A stretch of 64,000 nt of DNA from Cyanoderma ruficeps (lineage: Eukaryota; Chordata; Aves; Passeriformes; Timaliidae), in NCBI GenBank assembly GCA_008694505.1, contig VZDJ01004378.1:11469472-11533471 (forward strand), given 5' to 3'. Positions 13,401-25,400 of the stretch are shown piece after piece. The stretch's first letter is position 1; the number at the start of each line of letters is the position of its first letter. Below the pieces are notes generated by a model, which was given only the letters and a program-made list of their open reading frames with translations, made no database searches and was not told where the DNA came from. The translations under genes were made by a program, and so were the position numbers.

Positions 13401-16400
13401 AAACTATATTTAAGCAATACCTTTAAAATACTTCTCAGAAATAAATTAAATTGGTAAGGGGAAAAAAAAAAAACAAACCAAACCACAGCATTATATTGAC
13501 ACTCACTCAAGAAATTCAGTGATATATTTTTGACTGCATTTTGACCAGGTCCATGGACTTGTATGATAATTTAAAGTTGGAGCCATCACATGATATTGGT
13601 GTTTAATTCCAGCTTCTTTACATTTAAAACTATCATCATGAGGCACATTAAACCTAGAAAGCAAAACAGATAAACTCCAAAACAAATTCAGCAATAATTA
13701 ACTGAAACTCTCTTTGATGTAGTAGCAAATGCTTGAGTTTTGAGTATGAAAATGTCTTAAAATTTAATGAGACTCAACACAAATATCTGACTTTTTGGCA
13801 ATAGATATCTTTAAAATGCCTTACATAATTATGCCCTTATCTAAACATTCCTAGTTATATAATGGTGGGTACAGGAAGAATTTTACAATTACCATAATCT
13901 TTTAGTTTGCCACAAAATTTCCAGTGTTTTAGGAATGTGCCACTTTAAAGGAACAACCCATCTCCTCAACTGAATACAGAGGCCATGGCTGGTCTGTCCA
14001 CAACATGCAACCCCAATACTCAGATCATAACTCCTACTGTTCAGTAACAAAAACTGCAGAGCACATCAATACCATCCTTCAAGCAACTAACACATCATCT
14101 TATTTTATTGTCTCAGTTCAAGTACCAAGACAAATAGCATGGGTCTATGTGGACTTGCAGGGACATGAAAATGAACAAGCTAGCTACTGAGCTTTGTAAC
14201 ATCATTGTTACCTACACTGTGGCATGCTCATGGAGCTAGAGTATAGCACCTCTCTGCCATCACTGATGAGGTATGCGTCATAAAATAAAATGCTGTCATC
14301 TCCTCTTATTTTTCAGTGTAAAGTATTTCTCTTTGTGTTACTCTACTGTATTCTGAAAGGATCAAACACAAGGAAGAATATTTCTGTGTTATATTAACCA
14401 TTGTCTTTTCTTACAGGTAAATTCCTAAAGCCTCTAACAGGGCTAGGATACACTTAGAGTTAACAGGACTGTGTTGCACTACCTAGGGTTTGTCCAGTGT
14501 CCTAATCAGTTCATGTGACAAAAGGACAGAATTCATCTCTTTGGACAGTTTTTCCTAAAATTCAGGATATCAACCAAGTTATGAAATTCACGATTTTTTT
14601 ACCTGGCTCACTGCAAGGGGGAAAAAATAATGAGTTTTCTAAAAGGACGTATCAGACTACACCCTCTTAGAAACGAAAAGCTCACTGCTGAAAATTGGTC
14701 ATATTTAAAAAGAAATTAAGAAAAACAAAAATAAAATTACCTGCCAGGAAATAGGTACTTACACATGTCCAAGCTCATGTGCTATAGTAAAAGCAGCACT
14801 CAATCCATTTTCTTCACTTACAGAACAACTGCGCAGTGGGTCACACATTGTACCTAGCTCTGCTAAACCTGCAAAATTGAATCCTTAAATAAAAGCTTAA
14901 GAGAATGAATTTTCACCTATTGCCATGTATTACAGTGAATGCTATGGCACTCAAGTTGGAAGGGGTGCCTCAAGGATGCAGCAAATGTACACAAAACGAA
15001 AAATCACCTTGCACCAAAGTACAAGCCAGGAGAGAACAGCAACAAGAAACGCGAAACCACTATTTGTGTCTGCGTGGCTTGAATTTTGTATCTATTTTCT
15101 GACTTATTGTTAACAGATTTTTTTCTCCTCACACTGATATTCTCATATATAAAATCATACTGATGAAAAAGGGTAACTCACCAAGAGTATCACACTTCTC
15201 TCTAGCTCCGCAGATATCTTCCCTTGAAAGAAAATATTTATTTCAAATCATTACAGTACATAAAAGAATATTTTAAAAGTATTTCACTCTTGCTATACTA
15301 GTTACAGCAATCTGATTCCCAATTTTTAATGTTACAGGCCATTCGAACAATTTGTATTCTAGTGAAAGTAGTTTAAATTCACCAGACTAAGCCCACAGTA
15401 CTGCTTTTCATCTAGCATGTAAAGAATAAAAATTTATTACATTCTTTCTCTACAATGCAGAAGGCAGATCAGGTATGAAATTATGCTGAAAAACATGCAG
15501 ATTGCAGTATACTTGAAACTTGAACACTAGGAGGAAAATTAGTGAAAAACAAGAGGGAAAAAGAGACTATTCGAGTGAATGAACATCAGAACCCTCACTG
15601 AGGTGATTGGTGTACAGGAAGAAAACATACTAATATTTATATGCTTTCCATTTAAGCTTTTGATACTTCTGATTACATCAGGGCTATCAGGAGCTGTCTG
15701 TCACTGCATCCTTCAGCTGACTATTACATACAACACTCCTCCCCTATCACATGTATGTACTATAGCTAAAGATGTGATTTCCTTGCAACACTTTCAGGTC
15801 TAATTAATTTCTATTATCTTTAATGGAAGGATCATCAGATGCTTATCTATCAACCTAGCAATGTCAGAGTAATTGCTCACCTATTGATAATCAGTGTTTT
15901 CGAAGGGCAAGATAGTGTTATTCACTTATCACAATGTCAGTGGAATGGTTAAAAGATTGTATTGTAAAAACAAAACTGAAGGATTTGTCTCACCTAACTG
16001 AGTAACTGTGGCTATTTTAGATACTGTACCTAGTGATGAGAACAGCAGTATCGTGATGAGAAGGGTGAGTATCATCCAAAGTGTTTTGTGCTTGCTGCCA
16101 TAAGCAAAAGTTACGAAGAGTGGTAGCTGCATTGAAAGTGATAACTGGTCCTTCCTAAGCAAGAAATGGCCAAAAAACATCAAATAAGAGCTTTAATAAT
16201 CATGTGCTTGCACTTACTGCATTTTCATTTGTGCTGCTAATCTGCAAAGCAATGACTTGCACATGGAAAGAAAGTCAGCAGGACTCCACATAAGAATTCC
16301 CTCAGCAGATTTGTTTGAAGGGTCAGATCTGAATTTAGCTACAAGTCATCAGTCACAAGAACCCATTATTCTAAACAACGTATGTGAGCATCTACCATGT

Positions 16401-19400
16401 GTTAAATATTAGAAAAATATAGTGACAAGACATTTATGATAAATAAATATGAAATCCATGTATTTGAAAAGCAAAAGTACTTCTTCCAATCTTAAAATAT
16501 TACAGCTGTTAGGGCTGAAAGCCTTCCATCAAAACCCTCTATAAGAATTGCCATTTTCATGCCATGTTTCCATGAGCATAACCACACTTCAGTTAGTTCT
16601 GACATAAGCTTCCACAGACTATCTGATTTATGTCAGTAAAGGTCAACTGGACACGCTAATACAGAGACAGGAAAATACAGGCATTAAATACAGGCCCTGA
16701 AGTTAACCTTGCATTTGACATAGTGTTTCCTATTTTAAAACAAAATTATATAGTTTAATAAAATATTTTATATTTAAACTAAAAAAATATATTTTTTAAT
16801 TACAATGCAAGTTCATGCACTTTGTTTCTTATAAAACAATGAAACCTTTAAATATTTATTTTTCTTACCTGTTCATTGTGAATTACAATTAATTTGACAA
16901 TAACTATATTTATAAGATTTCCAATAGTTGCATCTTTATAGATTGCTGCAACCTAAAGAGAATAAAAGAGGAGTATTAAACTCATCTGGTAAACTATCTC
17001 TCTTAATGAAACAAACAAATTACCAAAGAAAACCAAGCCACTATACAACAGGCATCTCATGCATCCAACTCTACCTTCTACCCAAGGACATGATGACAAA
17101 AGAAAGAGTTTCTCAGTTTTTAATACGCAAATATCTTCAATCCTATATTCATTTCCAAACAGACATCATGTTGAAATGCTAATGTAAAAAGTACACTTAT
17201 CATACAGTTTATTGATATCAAAGAAAGGAAAAAAAGTAATGTTACTCTGACTGTGAGGCCAAAGTTTCTTTATATGGATGATTTGTAGAATCAATACCTG
17301 AAATATTAAGAGTTTCAAAAAGCAACTTTGAACAAATAAGTTTTTACCTTGCTTTCAAAGGGAGCTGGACTGACTTGTAAAACTGTATTGAAAATACACA
17401 TGACACATACAAAAACATCTTTCCACAGTCACAAAATTCGTATTTATATACCCAACAAGCATTTTGATACATACTCTTGCAGACGGGTAGTAAAAACCAT
17501 GAGTCAATTCTATACACCAAAGTGAACTACTTTGAAAGTTATTTTTCATAAAAGCAGTAAAAAAGTTTATACATTACAAGTAACAGCTTCAGATAACTCA
17601 TCCCTGTGAATTCTGGCTTAAAGCAGTAGTCTAATGACAGCCTTATGTAAACAAGAGTTGCCATCAAACACGGAAATATTGCCTTTCCTCCTCCAAGCTT
17701 GTGCTAAGGCTGCAAGGCTACAAAAGTGATCAAGGAACTGATCCAGCGGCAAAATTGGGGGTTTTTAATCACATTATACTGGTCGATATGCCCTCATTTC
17801 TGGTGCAGTCTCCAACAAAAGAGCTGACTGAGGCAAAGGGGAATAAGAACAGACTTATTTCAGAAGACATTTGAGCCACTTGAACTGGCTCAAATTGCTT
17901 GTGAAACCACAGCCTTGTAGTATATAAATTCTATTTACCTGAGGTCAAGTAACAGTGCTAAACCTTAGAACTGACAGAGCACTGGCTCCCAGCTCATGCC
18001 CAACCTTTCTCTAAACTAGAGAGAACACAATATGCAGCACTGTCCCTCATTTCTTTGTTGATAAACAAACTGGAAGAAGAGGATTCAATAAGAGTAGGGA
18101 GGACCCAGAGCTTCAGAACCCATGTGGAGAAGATATTTCAGAGCAGTACAGCTATTGTTTGCTTCTTTCCATAAGGACTCCTTTCTTGCTTACTAACCAG
18201 CAAGCATCCAATTATTCTTAGGTGGGAATAAAGAACCTCTCTCAAATACCCACTGAAGTGCTGAATCCACTGGCCATGGACAAACTCAGAAGCCTTTATA
18301 AATGGCATCCACAATGCTCAAACAAAATTTAGGCAGAACTTGAGTGGAATAAACTACCATTTTTCTAACAGCAAAATTACTTTACCACCATCAAGCTCAT
18401 AATGTGCTCTTATACTTTGAGATCTTAGAAAGGATATGTGTTCTTATACTTTGATAAACTTAGAAAGGATATTTCTGGATATTTATCCTCCCCACAGTCA
18501 AGGCATGTTCTTTTCTGCTACTGGATCATTTTCTGCCTCAGCGGAGCTGTACCTGCCATTCCAAGAAAACTCACTTTTGGACTGCTTTCCACACCCTGAC
18601 TAACAAGGTTGTAGCTTTGACCTTGTCAGGGCTTTTCAAAATTGTTGTTTGTTAATTTGCTGGTTTGGTGGGGTGGTTTTGTTTTTTTTTTTCTTTTTCT
18701 TTTCTACCACATTTGTATTCTTATATTCTTAGTAAAAAGCTGTTATTCCTACTCCCAAATCGTTGCCTGAGAGCCATTAATTGCAAANTCCAGTTTATTT
18801 TGTAAATTAATAAAGTGAAAAATTCATAGATTTTTAACTTTCTTTAAAAAACAAACACATAAATTCAAAACTACCATACACTAACTCTGTGTTTCTAAAA
18901 TTACTTCAACAATAATACCTACTGTAAAAAAATAGCACCAGAAAAAATTTTCTCTCAACCTTTCACCCACCTCTTTAAATCTATCCCACCAGCTCTTAAA
19001 AAATTCAAATTTCCTCTGAATGCTAATGATATCATACAATAGCTAGTGTTGTTTATAAGCCTATTCTATTTAGTATTTAAAAATAAAAAAAAAATAACCT
19101 GAGTAAGCACCCTAATAAATACCCCAAACAATAAAAATACTACCCAAAAACCCGCCCCTGCCCCACAACCTGCTTCAAAAATAAACTACCCAATTTAAAT
19201 AAAAACTCTAATAAAAAAAATGCATAAAATGCTAAAAAAGTACACTTCCCCAGCTAGTAAAAAACCCTCCCCCTGCCCTGACAAAAAAAAAATCTAATAT
19301 GGAACCTGTAGACATTACAACTGTCCAGGTTCCAGCTGAACCACAAAAGCAGTCACAACCAGTGGCAGTCGCCCCTCTAAAAACAAAAAAATCCAAAATA

Positions 19401-22400
19401 AAAACAACAAACCCAAATAATAAAAATAAAAAAAAAACCCTCTCAAAATACAAAAAAATCACAAGTTCAAATCATCACTGAATCCCTGTCATATAAAAAT
19501 CTCCATAATCTACAAAAAAATATTGTACGACAGAGACGTGAAGCTTACACAGCCTAGCTGCTTCGAGTCTAAAATCTAATACAAGTGTGCAACTAAATAG
19601 TGGTAAAGCAAAAAATTTAAAACCCTTAACCCAAAACTCAAAAATAAATCAAGTATTTATGAAAAAGCCTAAACCCCTTTCCCTCTAGCAGCAACTTTTA
19701 ACAAGTGTTAAAAAAAAATTTATCCACAAAAAAAAAATACAAGAACACCACCATAAAATGCACTAAAAAACTCTAAAAAAAAAAATCCAACAGCTGAGAG
19801 AAGTGGCAATACTAGAAGTACTTTTTAAAAAAAGTAAACAGCATAATAATAACCCTGACAAAGTTAAATGCACAGGGCAGATGTTATAGAATCTAACAAA
19901 TCTAAAGCCATCTCAATATACCACATTCATTGCAACAATTAATGTTGAAAACAACCAAAAGACAGTAAAGTCTGTTGCCAATAAGCTTAAAAATTAAAAA
20001 ACTCAAAAAAACTTAAAAAAACTCAAAAAAAAAAAAAATAAAAAAGGAGATGAAAAAGAACATTTCCAACATAGCACCAATACAAATCACAAGTCCCAAA
20101 AATAAAACCCAACAACCCCCAACTAAAAAAAAAAATACACCCCAAAAACTAACCTGTAGTTTTATCTGCGTAACCATAAAAAAAACATAGAAGTGTAAAA
20201 TAGAAAACCCACTTCTGTCCTGGCAGCACAGGTGCGTGAGCTCAAGGAGAGGAATGCTCACCAAGGAGGTGCCACTAAAATAAAAGTAGCCGCAACCTCC
20301 TATGCCCAGGCTGCCAGTAGTCAAAATGCTAAAACTTCTAGTATGTATACTCAAAAAAAAAATAATCAGTGTTAGAAAGGCCCTGCCTCCAGCCAAGTAA
20401 AGAAGAAGAACAATCAAATCTATTAGACTGTGTGGGTCCGATGGCCTGGCACATCAGACCCACAAGAATACACGGCTTTAATTGACACTGGCTCCCAATG
20501 TACCCTGATGCCATCAGGGTATGTGGGAGCAGAACCCATTTCTATTTCTAGAGTAACAAAAAAGTCCCAAAAGCTGACTGTATTAGAAGCCGAAGTAAGT
20601 TTGACTAAAAATAAGTAGCAAAAACACCCCATCGTGACTGGCCCAGAGGCCCCGTGCATCCTCAGCATAGACTATCTCAGAAATAGACATTTCAAAAACC
20701 CAAAAAGATATCGTTGGGCTTTTGGAGTAGCTGCTGTAGAAACAAAAAACATCAGACAGCTGAACACCTTGCCTAGTCTCTCAAACGACCCCTCTGCTGT
20801 AGAACTGCTAAGAGTTGAAAAACAACAAGTGCCAATCGCCACAGCAACAGCACACCGTCGGCAATACCGCACTGACAGAGACTCTGTGACTCCCATACAT
20901 GAGATGATTCGTAAACTGGAGAGCCAAGGGGTGGTCAGTAAAGCTCATTCACCTTTCAACAACCCTATATGGCCAGTGCGTAAGCCCAGTAAAGAATAGA
21001 GACTGACAGTAAATTACCGTAGTCTGAATAAAGTCACGCCACCACTGAGCGCTGCCGTGCCAAACATGTTAGAGCTTCAGTACAAGCTGGAGTCCAAGGC
21101 AGCAAAGTGGTACGCGACCATCAATATTGCCAATGCCTTCTTCTCCATTCCTTTGGCAGCAGAGTGCAGGCCCCAGTTCGCTTTCACCTGGAGGGGCGTG
21201 CAGTACACCTGGAACCGACTGCCCCAGGGGTGGAAGCACAGCCCCACCATCTGCCATGGACTGATCCAGGCTGCACTGGAGAAGAGTGAAGCTCCTAAAC
21301 ATCTACAGTACATTGACGACATCATCGTATGTAAGAACACAGCAAAAAAAGTCTTCAAAAAAGAAAAAAAAAATATCCAAATACTGCTGAAAACCAGTTT
21401 TGCCATTAAGCAAAGTAAAGTTAAAAAACCTGCTAAAAAAATCCAGTTTCTAAAAATCAAATGGCAAGATAGACGTCGCCAAATCCCCACAGAAGTCATC
21501 AATAAAATCACCGCCATGTCTCCACCCACCAACAAAAAAAAAACCACAAGCTTTCCTAGAGGCCATAGACTTTTAAAAAATGCACATTCCCAAGTACAGC
21601 CAAATTGTGAGCCCTCTGTACCTAGTTACCCGCAAAAAGAACAATTTCCACTAGAGCCCAAAACAACAACATGCCTTTGCCCAAATCAAGCAAAAAATCG
21701 CTCATGCAGTAGCCCTTGGCCCAGTCAAGACAGGACCAGAAATAAAAAATGTGCTCTACTCCGCAGCCAAGAACCACAGTCTGTCCTAAAGCCTTTGGCA
21801 AAAGGTGCCTGGTGAGACTCGAGGCCGGCCACTAAAATTCTAAAGCCAAAGCTACAAAAAGTCCAAAGCCAATTACACTCCCACAAAAAAAAAAATCTTA
21901 GCCGCCTACGAAGAAGTTCAAGCCGCCTCAGAAGTAATTGGCACTGAAGCACAACTTCTCCTAGCACCCCAACTACCAGTGCTGGGGTGAATGTTTAAAA
22001 AAAAAGTTCCCTCTACCCACCATGCCACTAACGCCACATAGAGCAAATAAATCACCCTCATCACCCAGCGCGCCCGTATTAAAAACCCGAATCGCCCTGA
22101 GATTCTAAAAGTAATCACCAACTAGCCAGAAGCTGAAAATTTCAGTCTCACCAATAAAAAAAAAACAAGAGCAAGTAACCCGGGCTGAAGAAGCTCCACC
22201 GTATAACCAACTGCCAACAGGAAAAACATGCTACGCTCTTTTCACTGACAGTTCCTGTCGCATCGTAAGAATAAACCAGAAGTAAAAAGCAGCCGTGTAG
22301 AGCCCCACAAAACAAGTTGCACAAGCCACTAAAAAAAAAAGTAAGTCAAGCCAGTTTGCCGAACTCAAAACTGTTCAATTAGCCCTAAACATTGCTGAAA

Positions 22401-25400
22401 GAAAAAAGTGGCCAAAGCTCTACCTCTACACTAATTCGTAGATAGTAGCTAATGCCCTGTAGGGCTAGCTAAAAAAGTAAAAAAAAGCCAACTGGCAACG
22501 TAAAAAAAAACCAATCTAGGCTGCTAATAAGTAAAAAAACAACACTACCAAAGTAAGAAGACTACCCGTAAAAGTCCGTCATGTAAATGCCCATGTTCCC
22601 AAAAATCAGACTAATGAAGAGCACCAAAACAACAAGCAAGTAAATCAAACCGCGAAGATAGAAGTGTCCAAAATAGACTTGGATTGTCTATTTTGACAAT
22701 ATATATAAAGAAAAGTTGTTCCTAGCTCAGTAAGCTCATGATGCCTCAGGTCATCAAGGCAAAGATGCCACCTATAAGTAAGCCCAAAACCAAAAAGTAA
22801 ACCTAACCATAAACAGTACTTCTCAAGTCATCCACGACTGTGAGACATGTGCTGCCATCAAGCAGACGAAGCAAGTAAAGCCCCTCTGGTACAGTAAACG
22901 ATAATCCAAATATAAGTATGAAGAAGCCTGGCAGATTGACTACATCACCCTGCCCCAAACCCGCCAAAACAAGCGCTATGTGCTAACCATAGTAAAAGCC
23001 ACCACCAGGTGGCTAAAAACCTACCCTGTGCCTCATGCCACTGCCCAAAACACCATCCTGAGCCTTAAAAAACAAGTCCTGTAGAGACATGGCACCCCTA
23101 AAAAAATCAAGTCAAACAACAAAACCCATTTCAAAAACAGCCTTATAAACACCTGAGCTAAAGAACACAGCGTTAAATAAATCTATCACATCCCTTATCA
23201 TGCACCAACTGCCAAAAAAATTAAACAATACAATAAACTACTTAAAACCACCCTAAAAACACTTAGCAAAAAAACTTTCAAAAACTAAAAAATAAACTTA
23301 ACAAAAGCCACCTAAATAGTCAACACGCAAAGCTCTGTCAATCGAGCTAGTCCTGCCCAGTCTACCCCCTTGCACACAGTAAACAGAAATAAAGTCCCTG
23401 TGGTACACATAAAAAATATTTTAAAAAAAACTGTCTAAATTAACCCCACCTCAGACAAAAGTGAGCCCACCCGTAAAATCGTTTTTGCTCAAAAACCTGG
23501 TTACACTTAGTAAGTAATGCAAAAAAATAAAAAAACCAATTGTGTACCACAGGAAAACCTAATCCTAAATAAAAACTGAGTGTAAGGCTTCATGCTGTAT
23601 AGTAGAGTTTATTGATTTAAATATGACACAAATAATAATAAAATAAGGGGTAGATATTGTCCTGGGTTATAGTCTATTCAATTTCATCTGCTAAAAAACA
23701 GTTGGGGGCGGGTGCCTTTTAATAATGGGCCAACGGTCAGTATCAGGTAGAGCATTGTTCTTATCTTTAATAGGCCATTAACACTCTTCCCAAGCGTCTC
23801 CCCTTCCCAACACATACCTACATCCTAGCGTACCTATTGTGTAATGCTCCACCCCGTGAGAGGAGCCAACCATTTTTACCTGGATAAAGCTGAAACTTTA
23901 AACGAGCACAGGATCTTGCTTCATCCGATTACAGGAAGAAGGCTGGACCCTTCTCACCACCTCAGGACCCCTTTCTTTTCTGCTACTAAATCATTTTCTG
24001 CCTCAGCGGAGCTGTACCTGCCATTCCAAGAAAACTCACTTTTAGACTGCTTTCCACACCCTGACTAACAAAGTTATAGCTTTGACCCTGTCAGGGCTTT
24101 TCAAAATTGTTGTTTGTTAATTTGCTAGTTTAGTGAAGTAGTTTTGTTTTTTTTTTTTTTTTTTTTTTTTCTACCACATTTGNAAAGCTGTTATTCCTAC
24201 TCCCAAATCTTTGCCTGAGAGCCGTTAATTGCAAAATTAGAACTTAGTGAGAGGTGAAGAGTTTACATCCTCTATTCTAAAAAGAACCCCAGTTTCCCTG
24301 GCAGATACCTGTCTTTCTAAACCAAGACATGCTGTCTTATAATAACACAATTATCACATCCATCTCAACTCGTGTAATTAACAGAGAGCAAATTCAATCA
24401 ATGGTCAATTGAGAAGGAGAAGGGATGAACTGTCCTGCAGAGATGACTATCTAGAGATAGGTATTTAAACATATATTTTCATACAAGACAGGAAGAGCAG
24501 CTATTTCACTTCTTCATCCCCTTACTATGGAAGGAGATGTCTAATTTTCAGATGTATGAGGCTAAGGCAGATTAATTTCAGCCCAGCTCTTTCAAGTTTT
24601 TATTTCTCTTCAGCAAAGAAGAAACAGAGTATGGGTTCATATGGCATTCCAAAATCATGTCAGACAGGAATGTGAAATGAGATCTGTGAGGATCTTTGGC
24701 TTATTCCGATAATTGGAAGACACTTGTTCCAAGGATTGATTCTAATACAATTTAAGCTCATATAAGAGGCACTTACAACTGAGAATTTGTTACAGCATAA
24801 ATTTATACAAGATTACATGTGTATAGCATTAACACAGACTTCTTCCATTGGGCATGGTTGTTGCACTTGGCCTTGCAGACCTTCATGAGATTCACACAGG
24901 CCCACTCCTCAAGCCTCTCAAGGTCACTCCAGACAGCATCCCTTCTCTCAAGCAACTCAACTGAATCACTGAACTTGGTGTCATCTGAAAACCTGCTAAG
25001 GGTGTGCACAATCACACTGTCAGTGTCATTGAAGAAGATATTAAAAAGTGTTGGTTCTAATATGGACTCTTGAGGGACACCAGTCATTACTGGCTTCTGT
25101 TTGGACATTTAGCCATTGATGATAACTCTTTGGACTGGCCATCGAGTCAATTCCTTATCCATCTAACAATCCATGTGTCAAATCCATGTCTTTCCAATTT
25201 ACTGGCCAGATTGTAGTGGGGGGCTGTATCAAAGGTTTTCCAGATGACCAGGCAGAGCTCTTTTCTTGTCCCTGCTGCAGTTACTCCATCACAGAACCCC
25301 AGTAGACTAGCCAGAAACATCTCTTAATTAACTTGTAAATCAGTCTAGTTAATGCCTGGTTTTGGAACAGAAAGCTCTGAAACCCAGCCATTTCACTGGC

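Larger units (their letters stand above)
18508..24329 (+). mobile_element. Endogenous retrovirus, ERV-L-like, G-to-A hypermutated
   Basis: About 5.8 kb provirus on the plus strand, antisense to ADAMTS20. The layout is a partial 5' LTR, a gag-like leader, pol remnants (protease, RT, RNase H, integrase), a polypurine tract and a 3' LTR. No env: only about 70 bp separate the last integrase-like sequence from the polypurine tract. Protease and RT share one frame, and env is absent; with an LTR beginning TGTCCTGG this fits class III (ERV-L-like), my best assignment. The plus strand is depleted of G and rich in A runs while C stays common. All genes are broken by stops and shifts. Single N bases at 18788 and 24183 mark collapsed assembly gaps. 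No target-site duplication can be read because the 5' end is incomplete. Confidence 0.88.

Noticed and set aside
20013..20417. 134-codon minus-strand frame rich in Phe/Leu
   Set aside because: It is the antisense shadow of the A-rich edited retroviral sequence.
21057..21815. 252-codon plus-strand frame as an intact RT gene
   Set aside because: Only the first part is RT; after an A-run near 21533 the frame shifts and the rest is read out of frame. It also lacks the upstream RT part because of the TAG at 20997.
18789..23640. Explaining the A-rich, G-poor provirus by general AT drift or CpG decay
   Set aside because: C content is not reduced in step, the spared block is sharply bounded, and LTR differences are one-directional.
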